This document shows, in pieces, positions 40,948 through 51,900 of a DNA stretch of 64,000 nucleotides; the stretch's first letter is position 1; each line of letters begins with the position of its first letter. The notes beneath the pieces were generated by a model. It was given only the letters and a program-made list of their open reading frames with translations. It did no database searches and was not told the DNA's origin. Location: contig OX291547.1 of assembly GCA_946406115.1 (NCBI GenBank), positions 12,343,001-12,407,000 of the forward strand, in the 5' to 3' direction. The position numbers and the translations under genes are program-made. The stretch comes from Apoda limacodes. Lineage: Eukaryota; Arthropoda; Insecta; Lepidoptera; Limacodidae.

Positions 40948-43073
40948 CTAAAAGAATAAGTTTAATTTAACAGGAAATAGTAATGTGTTGCAATAGAAAA
41001 ATATCACAAAAGTACTTAAATAGAAGGAATAATCTGATTTTTATTAAATGTCCATAAGTTTTTTGATTACGGCTAAAGTATACCAGTCACATTTCAACAC
41101 AAAAAATTACAGTTGGTTTTCATCTAGGAGATGGAATGTTTGGTTTTGTTCCTAAGCTCCTAATATTTATTTGCTTGTGTAACTCAGGCATAAATGAATA
41201 TTAATTACACTAACCACATACTGCTACAGTTTTTCCTTCTGTTGTTGTTACAAGTACCGTAACATCTGAAAGTGTATGACCTGGTGTTGGTATTACTTTA
41301 ATGTTGCTGTCTATAACATATTCCTGGCCTGCAATAAAAAAAAACATTGCACTTTAAAAAAAAAAATTCAGAGGCATTAACATTGCACTACTAAGTAATA
41401 TCACAAAGAAAATATTTTAAGGTTCAAAGGATGGTAACCTTTTCTTCAAAATAATCATATTATTATTCTAAAAACTCACCTTTATTGAAAGGGTGTAAAT
41501 AATACAAGTCTTTAAAAGAAACACTGAATCCAACAATGTGTTTTGCATTTAAAAAAAGATTGTTATTGCCTATGTGGTCTGAGTGGCCATGTGTAGAAAC
41601 AACATAGTTTATATCCTTTGTAGCAATGTTATTTTTCTCTAAAGCTGCAATAATAAACAATACATTGCATTAACTTTTATTACACTTTCAGACTAAGTGG
41701 TAAGCATCAATATTTTTTGTTGTTTTAGTTATGAAATAGTTTTGTTTTCTTGGTAAAACACTAAAATTTGATGTTAGCAATTTCACTAGGACAGATATTT
41801 GTTTAAGATAATAAAATTTATCAAAGATCTAAAGTTAAAAGTTCAAAAAACCTTGGTTTATTTATATACTACTACTGTGATTTTTTTACATATCCACAAA
41901 CATTAGTCTGAGAGGGAAGAAAAATTGACTCATAACAAAAGTTGTTTTTGCACACCCACAATATTTTTTAACTAACTATCCAACAACAAAAATTATTCAT
42001 CCCAACTTTACCTGTAAGGAGGGGTACCCTAAAAATATATATTTTTTAGATTTTATTTTACTGCTTTGTCCATCCATGCAAAATTACAGCTATCTAGTAC
42101 AGTAAAATTTCCTTATTCGCCGGGAATATGTTCCATAAATATGCCGCAAATACAGAAACCATGAATACGGAATGGTAATTTATATGGGATTATAGGGGAT
42201 ATGTTCCTAGGTTGATTCGTTGACATTGAATGAGCGTGAATTGGATGCAAACGACTCTCCAAGGCGTAAACGATCAAGCATATCTATTTTCACTTTAAGC
42301 GGTAACACAGATTTTTTCGTGATGAAACTCATTTCTCATTTTTTAAGTTGATATTATAATCAGGAAGACAGAGATAGAGATGTGTTTCTCGATCACAATT
42401 TTTGTAAAGAATGGAAAGACGAAACAATGAAACATTGAGTAATAAGGTTGCTTTCATTCTGTTTGTTTACATTCTCAAAAATACCGCACATGGCAAAGGC
42501 GGCTTATATCAAAGACCGAACCAATACAGTGGCGAAATCATTTAACAACATACTTTAGTCCAGGTTGTAATAAGGTCTATTTTACTTTTTTATTCATCCA
42601 TTTGATGCTGTGTTTTCAAAGGATATTGGATTGGATAGTAACCTATTGAAATCCTTTTTACTATTATGTCTGTAGTTCTGCACTGATTAAATGAAGAAAT
42701 TTTAGTTGTGAATATAAGAATGGGGTCACATTTTTTTAATCTGCAAATAGTGAAAATGCAAATAAGAAACTTTTACTGTACTACTAGTCTCCGAATCAAG
42801 CAGCAGACAGAGACAGATAGACATGGCAAAACTATGAGGGTTCCTAGTTGACTAATTGAACTAATTATATTAAGAATGTGCATTAAAATATTTGTAGATT
42901 TAATAATTAAAGGGTTAACTACCAGCAATTATTTTCTGTGAATCCCAAGGAGTCATGGTGTCTACTACAACATTATTTTTGCCTTTAATTAATGTACAGC
43001 TACAATTTGCTAACATTTGATCATTCCCACTCTCTACACAATACCCATTAAATAAAATAATGACTTCACACAT
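40730..43073 (-). CDS. MBLAC1: MBLAC1-like metallo-beta-lactamase-fold hydrolase (4 exons)
   Basis: Four exons join in phase to 215 residues. The metal-binding motif STHGHSDHIGN gives His69, His71, Asp73 and His74. Further ligands are His123 (TPGHT), Asp145 (GDLFER) and His188 (VPGHGP), so the full two-metal site of the fold is intact. 'THGHSDHIGN' and 'GDxFER' are specific to the MBLAC1 group; human MBLAC1 has been linked to 3'-end cleavage of replication-dependent histone pre-mRNA. The start ATG at 43073 opens the exon; an upstream acceptor-like TTTTTAG suggests a 5' UTR exon or a few extra N-terminal residues. It is somewhat shorter than human (266). The gene converges on the exchanger and diverges from Asph. 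Confidence 0.92.
41215..41328 (-). CDS. MBLAC1: MBLAC1 exon 3
   Basis: Acceptor TTATTGCAG|GC. It encodes GQEYVIDSNIKVIPTPGHTL and SDVTVLVTTTEGKTVAVCG, with metal ligand His123. Donor TGTG|GTTAGT, phase 1. Confidence 0.92.
41480..41644 (-). CDS. MBLAC1: MBLAC1 exon 2 (HGHSDH)
   Basis: Acceptor TTATTGCAG|CT. It encodes ALEKNNIATKDINYVVSTHG and the HGHSDH metal site, then HIVGFSVSFKDLYYLHPF. Donor AAAG|GTGAGT, phase 1. Confidence 0.94.
42100..42778. mobile_element. pogo/Tigger-like MITE in MBLAC1 intron 1 (679 bp)
   Basis: The ends CAGTAAAATTTCCTTATTCG and, in reverse complement from the right, CAGTAAAAGTTTCTTATTTG are inverted repeats with a few differences, flanked by TA on both sides (42098-42099 and 42779-42780). 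CAGT...TATTCG ends with a TA target duplication fit pogo-group elements. There is no transposase frame. Confidence 0.65.
42923..43073 (-). CDS. MBLAC1: MBLAC1 exon 1
   Basis: Begins ATGTGTGAAGTC and encodes MCEVIILFNGYCVESGNDQM, then a strand ending VVVDTMTPWDSQKIIA. Donor GCTG|GTAGTT, phase 1. The TMTPWDSQ block matches the 'DTGGPW' region of the family. Confidence 0.88.
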
Positions 43074-44066
43074 CCTGTGTAGTGGGTTTTCTCTAAAAAC
43101 ATAAAATTAAAATCAGTGCAGTTACTTAGCTATTTTAAAGCAAGACATTTGGAACTGAATTTTAAATTGAAAAGAATAAAAAAAGGGGAGATAAGGGAAA
43201 TTACCTACATTTCATATTAAAACCCAACTAAACACCATTTGTAAAGATATTATTACATAAATAATAAAAGTCTAATAATAAAACAAGTAAAGTGTGAGTC
43301 AGACTTATGCACCAAGAACTCTATTTAATACTATAACAAACTAAACCTAACCTTTAAATGTATTAAAGATGATTTAGATTAAGTCTTTGAAACTCAATTA
43401 AATTGTTTTTAAAAAAATAAAACAACCAGTTTCTATCTTTACATATGTAATTCTTTTGTGTGTGTGTATTTCACTGAATTCCTAAATGGCTGCACCGATT
43501 TTGATGAAATTTTTAATCTGTGTTGGAAAGGCTCCCTTAATGGGGTAAACGCTGTAATCAGGTAGATATTTTTTTATGCAGGCAAGCCAACGATCAAGCA
43601 GGACGTCTGTCGGGTCAGCTTAATACATGGTTATCCGGTTTTTTTCTGGCCTATTAAATAGCCTCTGAACAAATACATTTTTTGGGTAAATATTTATTTC
43701 GCTGCACCAAGTTACTACTCCACAAATCGAAACCTAACCTCAAAACTTAAAAAAATAAAAAAGAGCGATATGTCCGAGGGCCTCCCATCCCCAAACTGGG
43801 TAATATGGTAATTTTTTTCCAAAGTCGGCTGAAAAGAATTCTTGAAAAATAATTGATTAAAAGAAAATGTCTACACTGAAATACTAGTGCTAGGTTAGGT
43901 TATGTTTTGTCCCCAAACGAAGGGCAGCCCACAGAGAGTGATTAATGCATACCAAGCAATATTGTTCATAAAATCCATACAAAAAACAATTTTTCAAAAA
44001 AATTCAATAAACAAACACCAGTGTTGCCAACTTTATTTAAATGAATCCACAATTTCTCGTGTTTTA

Positions 44067-44247
44067 GGCTGACCGCAAACCACGAGAAATTTCCGATAAA
44101 AAAATTCAATTACGCGCACGTAAAAAGTAAGGGCACGTAAATTTTCTTACAGTATGCGGGGTCTAGTACAAAATGTATGCACGAAGTGCGCGTCCGACGC
44201 GCGCAAGAATTTTTGTATCGGAAATTTCTCGTTATGTGCGTTCGGCC
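44067..44247. mobile_element. MITE, copy 1 (GGCYGRCCGC ends)
   Basis: It begins GGCTGACCGC and ends GCGTTCGGCC, with CACGAGAAATTTCCGATAAA pairing imperfectly with TATCGGAAATTTCTCGTTAT. The interior GTCTAGTACAAAATGTATGC and GACGCGCGCAAGAATTTTTG is shared with 48116-48286. It is flanked by TTA-type trinucleotides, consistent with a Harbinger-like 3-bp duplication. Confidence 0.75.
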
Positions 44248-47200
44248 TTAATCACCTGAAACCACATTTGGCTATGTAGCGATGCGTATTATTTCCTAAA
44301 AAAACTTTTCTATCAAAATTTGCAGAAGGCGAGTACTACATTCAAAACAGCTTAGTGATATTTTTAAATCGCATCTCTATAAACTCAATAAAACTAGTAA
44401 CGTGACTTACATGCACATTAGGGCACGCAATAACCGGATGTTTTCATTACCGGTAAATTTACCGGTGAAAAATATTTTTCAGATTACCTTAAAGCTGAAG
44501 AGATGCTCAAGTAATTATGAAAGAATATATAAGGAAGAATATATATGTATGTTGTTCAAATATATTTATTTTATATAAAACTACGTCAAGTGTTATGTAT
44601 GGGTATGATTTCAATATAAACTCAGAGCTGGCCACAGAGCCACCACAATGACTAAGTGCACAAACCATTTCACTCGGAAAAGTTTAATCGCTGCTGACAA
44701 GGTATAGAAATCTAAGTATGTGGGTATGCGCATTTCAATAACTTGAATTATGTTATAAGCGTATTTTGGCAATTGCGGTCTCGCTCTGTACAACTTTACG
44801 GCATCTTACTTAATCACACAAAATAGTACTAATCAGAAGAGCTCGAGGGAGGGCGATAGATAGATAGATAATATGATGATAGGAAATGATAAATGACTTG
44901 ATAAGAGTATATTTAAAATTGATTGATATAATGTTGTTGTTCGGGTTTTTACATTGGCACAAGTCTAAATTTAGTAGGTATTTAGCCAAATTTTGCTTTG
45001 CTTGTAAAATAAGTAGTAAGTAAATGGTATGGCTAAATAGTATAAATATGTACTGGCCTATTTGCCTTTTACTTAACATGTACTGGTATGCCTGAGGTCA
45101 GTTGTGTTTCGGCCTGCAGTGCTGTTTGTTGGTGCCCTTAAACTTGGGTCACCCCCTCCTTCCGCGTCCTTTTTCTTTCCTTTGTGCGCGCACCAAGTCT
45201 GACATCATTTTGTACATTGTATGAAGCTACGGTTTTTGTAGAGAATTTGAGGCAGATTAAGTTAACCTATTTACAGTCTGATCTTTTTTTTGAAAATAAT
45301 TTGGCTATGTTTTTAGATGGCGTTCAGGTGATTATTTTATGCACCGTAAGGTATGTTACTGAGATATAGCGAGTATATGTGGGTATTATCTGCAGGTTCT
45401 CAAATAGATGTTAATAGAAGTTGGGCAGTTAGATTAGTTCGTGAATGGCAAAATTAATGAAAATAGGTACCAGTTAGGAGAGGCCTTACCTATTTCTTAT
45501 GTTTGTTGATAGAGTCTTTTGGTAGAGATGCCAATGACGGAGTCGCGTAGCTGTTGTGCTGTTCGTTCGTACCTATATCTTCTCGTTTTAGTGGTTGCTA
45601 AAAAAACCGTTTAAAAAGTTTTAGTTGTTTGTTTAGTTGTTATTTTATGTAGACCAGACAGAGATTAAATTAACAAGGTAATCCTACCACTAAGGTGGGG
45701 TATATGTGCACCTGTCACCCCATAAAGCCTAGCCGTAGCCTTTGGGTGGCTTGAAGGGATGCAGCAGCATTGCGACGTAGAGAAGCTTGACACTCCCTAA
45801 AAGCCACCTAATCATCTGATTTGACTTATTACAGAACTTACAATAATCGATTGTTAAGAATTCATTGGTAATGGCAAAAATAGTTTACGAATGGCAACCC
45901 ACAATTTAGAAAATGGTATAGAGTACTTCCTTCCTTCCTTCCTTCTTCGATGATTTCGCATTATAGCATATCATTTCTCCATAGTCATGTGTAAATATAG
46001 TCAAGTGCTTATATTTAAGTTTGGCGAAGCGCCATATACAAGTTTTATCTTAAAGGGCGGGAGATTTGGTGTGCATCCTTCAGAATTTGCGCGTCATGTC
46101 CTGCTTATTTCTTCATAATTTGCTATGCATGAGCCTTCGCTGCACAATTCTTAACACGTTTCCGTTAAACACTGCTAAAATATATACGTATATCGAAGCA
46201 CACTAAATGAATTTAGAAAAATTAAACAGAAAGAAACCACTCCTTCTTAAGATGCGCGCTAAAACTCCGTATAGAGTATTCTTCGAGTTTGTATCTCAAA
46301 TGTTTCCGTTCTATTTATGTTCCGAATTAATTCTAACTTCTGCAATCAATATTACTATTTGTAACATCACTAAGTACAATATAGATATTATGTGTATTAT
46401 TTGTTTTTCTGTCCATGGCAGGTCAATAGGCCATTCGTAAGCGCTTAGAGTGGACCATCAAAGTAGATACAGGTTGTATGTTGCTTTTTGTAGGGACCAA
46501 TGTAGTCTTGGATAGAACGAAATAGTCGAGTAAATGCGCTTTTGACGAAAAGTATGCAACTGCCATCCATAAAAAGTTGCAAAGATGAAAGGGTTCTGCA
46601 AACCGTTCCGCGAATTGTAAAAAGTCGAATCCTTCGGGCAATAACGGCGTGATTTGTTTTGTAAGTCATACCAAAGAGTAAGGCAAGATGCCTACACGTA
46701 GATGATTAGATAGCGTCGTCCGTCAGTGGAACGGCGGCGTGGCGTTTAGAAGGCCTGTTGTTGTAAACAATTACCGAGTTTTCTCCGAACAAGCTTTGAT
46801 TGACAGAGTCTGCTGACCATCTATTGGGATGACTTTTTGAACCGGCCCTCGGCTTGGGGTTCAAGAAGTAGGTTTTGAATTGTGAAGTATTTTGTTTTAC
46901 CCTGCCCACGTGTATAGGACGTGACGGCCATGCCCTGTGGTTAGCCAAGATTTTAGAGTACATGCCATCTGGTTTATATTTTGTTCTTTTTTTCGACATT
47001 CAAAGTTAACGTTTGGTCTTTTAAGCTGACAAAACTCTTGTTTTGTTGTACAATTATTCTTTCATTCGCTAGTATTCTGCCTGCTAACGCTACGGCGCGA
47101 TCACTAGGGTTAAATTGTTTTTTTCTTAAAAGTCAAAAAAAATTCAAAAGTCAAAATGATTTATTCAATTAAGAATTTTACAATCACTTTTGAATCGTCA

Positions 47201-48115
47201 AAGTTATGAAATATTATTTTCTGATTTATCAATTTCATTTTCGTCACAGAATATATTATGTGAGTTTGCTTCTTTAGTTTGCTCTGCGCACTGCCACTGA
47301 TATTTTAAAAGAGCATTGTTTTTATTTACGAGTTGGTAGGTGCCGATGTAGTTATCGGGCCAGAGGACGTTAAATCCTGAGCCTTAATACTGTTTGAAAT
47401 TTTTTCAAATGTGTTTTTTTGCCAAAATATCTGTAGATTAGGTTTTTAGGTTCATGAGTTATGCCACGGGGTAAAGAATAGTGCTATATTATACCACGGT
47501 TTTTAGGGCACGTATTTAAATAATATTTAACAATTTTAATGTCTGTCCGTAATTCACGGCATGGGTCTCTAACTTGAAAACGGAATGAATTACAAACCTG
47601 AATTTATAATATTTATATTATTAGTAATAGTAATTTATAATATTAGTATGGATCTATTGTTTATGACCTACGTTGCTGCTTTAAACAATCAATATGTTAT
47701 TTCATGCTTGAACACGCTTATTATGTTATTATCTAGTCTTACTCGAACTATTAAATATCGGAGTACTCTTAAATTTCTTCACATAGGTAAGGATATTTGC
47801 TGCTTCACGTGGTGGGAGCACACCATACTACATAAAAACAAAAAATAATAATAGACATGTGCATACACAACTTTCATTATAATACCTTTATTACTAACTA
47901 AATTATATTCCTAAGTGTTTCAATACAAATAGTATACATGTTAGTTGATGAACAAAATATTGTATTATTACTTTAAATAGTTTAGTTTCTTGTTGGCTCT
48001 CAGTGTACTCAGAAACCTTCTTGTATAAATATTATTTGTTTGATTGATCGATTATCCGAGAGCACTCGGTCCGAGCAAACTCAGAGTCGCGTTTATAAAC
48101 CTTAACTATGCTTAA

Positions 48116-48286
48116 GGCTGGCCGCTACTACTTGAAATTTCTGATAGAAAAAATCTCGTACATAATTTTTGTCACAAGAAATTTTTAACAGTGTGCTGGA
48201 CTTAGTACAAAATGTATTCACGGAGTGGCCGTACGGCGCGTGCTAGAATTTTTTTATCGGAAATTTCTTGTAGTATGCGGTCGGCC
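48116..48286. mobile_element. MITE, copy 2
   Basis: Same family and orientation as 44067-44247: GGCTGGCCGC start, TTAGTACAAAATGTATTCAC in the middle, TTATCGGAAATTTCTTGTAG near the end, and GCGGTCGGCC end, flanked on both sides by TAA. Confidence 0.75.
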
Positions 48287-48895
48287 TAAACTAGGTAGCA
48301 CTGACAGCAGGGTAGCAAATCCATTATCCAGTACTGAAAAAGAAAGCACAAAACTGTACCATGGTAGTTTTTGATCGAGCTTGTGTTAATGAACGCGCCT
48401 TAATCCAAGTTGGGTAGTTGAGTATATGAACGCGCCTTGCTAAAATTTATTTTTAAGGCTATGTTCCAAATCACGCCGAGTAATTATCGCACGGTAAAGT
48501 TAAAAAATCAACCCGTTCTGGAACGAGTGTTTGACAGTTAATTTTCACACTGACAGGAGTGAATTTCAACCATTTCTATGGCAGTGTAAAGAATTCAACT
48601 TGACAGTTGGAAAATTACCCTACCCGGTGCGTCCCAAAACCACTTTTTTAACTTCCTCGTTGCGATTTGGAACGCACCCTAGGTTAGAAGCAATGTAAAA
48701 ATAAATCGACATAATTAACAATTCTATGATATTTCCAGTGAGTGAAATAAATTTATCCTTTACAAATTGTTCATAAGCGTGTGTTTCCTATAAAATAATT
48801 GTCATATCTATATATAGTATACAACTTGAGTAAATCTTTTATACAAATGAGATTATAGGAAGTTATATAAAAAGTTTTTGCCCGTGTTAATAAAT

Positions 48896-48947
48896 ATGTC
48901 TGGCGACGTACAGCCTAGGAAACGTAAGGACAAAAAGAAGAAAAAGG
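48896..48947 (+). CDS. Asph: Asph exon 1
   Basis: ATG start with 17 codons, MSGDVQPRKRKDKKKKK; donor AAAAAGG|GTAGGT, phase 1. Sequence before it has no longer in-frame extension that resembles the family. Confidence 0.88.
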
Positions 48948-51900
48948 GTAGGTATTGTCTTATATGCCAAAAAAGCGTTAATACTGATAATTAAATTGAT
49001 TGTCCTGTAACATCAAATTATGTTAAAAATAGATGAACTAGGAATTGAAGAACCTCGTGGAACATCAGCAGTATTTGGAGAAGGCGATGTATTCATGCAT
49101 TCTCAGCATGATCATGGAACTGGTGGCCACTGGTGTGCCAAAATTATTTTCTTTTTCCTGCTTGCTGTTCTGGTGACATTGATTGGTTTAATCATATCGG
49201 AAAACAGAGGTCTAACAGAATGTAAGTTACCAATCTCAATATTTTTCTGTAGGTAGAGATTTACAAACTATAGCAAAGCATTTCTTTATTCTTTAATACT
49301 GTATCTGTGCGCCTAAATATATGCAGTGTACAGATGTGTATGATACGTTTCCTGCTCTATTAACTGCTCTGTAATATAAGGAATGACTATGTGCCTTAAA
49401 TATTTAACTATAAAGCCATGTTCAGAAACTATGCAAGTTAACATCTGTAACCCTGACAATGTGATAGCAAATACATTATTTTTTGGGAGAGGAAGAGCAG
49501 AAATTTCTCTACCAGCTTAAGAATAGAAAAGAATTTTAAACAAGTCTGCCCATTCTTGTCCAGTTTACGTTCAGATCAACTTTAATAACACATTCTGATG
49601 TGTTTATTAAATCTATTATCAAACAAAATCCTTGTAAAAAGGATGCTATGAAATTTCAGACTCTATAAATGATAAAAATCCATGAGACTGAAGATGCTCA
49701 ATTGCAGGCCGCATAGGTAAACCAAATTAAAATAAAGATAATATAAAATTGTATGGCATTTTTTTTATAAAATAACAAAATAATGTGTTTAAAAGTCTTG
49801 TATATATATATTGTGTTATTATTATCATTTTTTACTTAATTTGAAACATTGATGATTTTATTTGTATTTTTTTTATGATGGTTATTAACCCGTTACGCAT
49901 CCTAGTGGTGGTCTCTAAGCGTTTTGTGTTGCGGGGGATTTTTTTCAGGACGACTTTTATCGGACAGGCTAATTGTAAGTATTCAGAAGTGAAGCCAATG
50001 GCCTGTCCTACAATCTAGTATTTTTGGGTGGGCAATATTTTGTGCATTTAATATTTTTTTATCAGAAATTGTTTTGGTAATTTGATCCGGCCGCCATTTA
50101 TATTGTGCCATTTTGAGTTGGATTTTTGATTTTATTAACAGTAGCATAGAGTTCATTTTGACCCCTGGTTATGTGCTATATATAAAAATCTATGTATTTT
50201 TTTAGTAAATAAATTTATTATTACTTATTATATTTATAATAAACTTATTCTTATTACTTTTTTTTTATACTGTATATATTAGGGAACATACCTAAAAATA
50301 AATAAAGAGGAATAAACATAATAAAGTTAGTTGTATGTCCGTTTGTACGCGGCAAGGGCGGATAATTTCCTTAGTATGGGGACGCTTGACGGGTTAGGTA
50401 TGTGAACCAAATGATTTTATGAAAAAAGTAACTATTGAGTCTCTTTCCGTATTTTTCTTGGTTTAAATCTACATTGTGAACTGGAGGGTGCGTGAGACGG
50501 TTCAAAAAATTAGATTCAAAAGTGAATGAAATGGATTAAATGAATTGAAATTTGTGAAAATATACACCTTAAACTTCTTTTCTCTCTCTATTAAAACAAT
50601 AGTGTTAACACATATTTCTGTTAAAATTTTTTTGAGTACCAGCCTTACACATTTTTCCTTGTTCATAGAACTGTAATTTTAGGTTTTTTTATGAAATGAT
50701 GTCAAAAGCTGTTGTTTTTAAATTTATACACAATAACAATAAATAATATAAAACAAATTAACTAATAACTGAAGAAACATTGTTGAACAAGAAACATTGT
50801 TGAACAAAATGTTAGTTGGTATTGCTTAGGCCTTTTTTGATGTGTGTATAATAATATACTGTCAAAACACACTATCTACTTCTTTAAGTCTTAAACATTA
50901 AAAAATTTACCTAAACCATTGTCCCATATTTTTCCATTTAAGGGTTGATATTCCGAAATCGCTGAAACACATCATTTATAATTTCTATCTATGTAATTTA
51001 TATATATATATTATATATATATATGTGTGTGTGTGTTTTATGTATTTATAAAATATAAGTATATAATATAGTATTTAATTGGTTGTTTTAATTAATCAAT
51101 CTGTTAATCAGGACAAATCTTTATATGTGTAGATTTATGGTCACTACACACTCACAAAATTTTATTTATTTCTTAACTTTATACCTTTATAACTCTTATC
51201 TTCAAACTACAAATTCTGGAAGTGGGCCTTCAAATATTTTATTAGGACTACTAAATACTTGTTAGCTGGTTTACTAAATCCTTAAGGTAGTTTCTTCAAT
51301 TTTTACAAACACTGGGATTTGATTTGAAGAGCCACAATAAATGTGACTTTACTTCTTAAATCTCACACTTGGCATTTTGGTTTTCTTACTACAAATTTTA
51401 CTATCAGGACTACTAAATCTTGGTGAAGACATGAAATATGTACATGACCTAGTTTCAAAGATCTAGGAATCCCGACAGTAAGGATAGGGGAGCTACCTTT
51501 GATCCTTAATCATTTTCTATTCTTTTAACTAAAAATTCTGGAATTGGGCGTAAAATTATTTTATTAGGACTACAAAATATTTGGTAGCTGGTTTTCTAAA
51601 TCCTCAAGGTAGTTTCCTCAATTCTTACAAACGTAGGGATTTGGATTGAGGAGCCACAATTAAAGTGACTTTACTTCTTAACTTTAACACTTGGCATTCT
51701 GGTATTCTTACTACAAATTTATTATTTTCGGACTACTAAATCTTGGTAAAGACGCGAAATACATATGTCATCTAGTTCCAGAGATCTAGGAACACCTACT
51801 GTAAGGATTGAGGGGCCACTTTTGATCCTTAATAACTTTCTATATTTTGAACTACAAATTCCTGGATCTGACCTACAATCAGGAGTACAAAATATTTGTT

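Larger units (their letters stand above)
43074..48895. other. Intergenic region between divergent MBLAC1 and Asph
   Basis: It contains the promoters of both genes, two copies of one MITE family (44067-44247, 48116-48286), a repeat fragment (47136-47220) and a short CCTT microsatellite near 45930-45945. Short open frames here (for example 46423-46999 minus) show no recognisable protein. No third gene is supported. Confidence 0.55.

Noticed and set aside
40716..40970. 84-codon plus-strand frame
   Set aside because: It is the antisense of MBLAC1 exon 4, which has the metal-ligand motifs and correct splice sites.
46423..46999. Overlapping minus-strand open frames upstream of Asph that look partly protein-like
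   Set aside because: I could not place them in any family. They have several stops between blocks. Possibly a decayed transposase, but not supportable.
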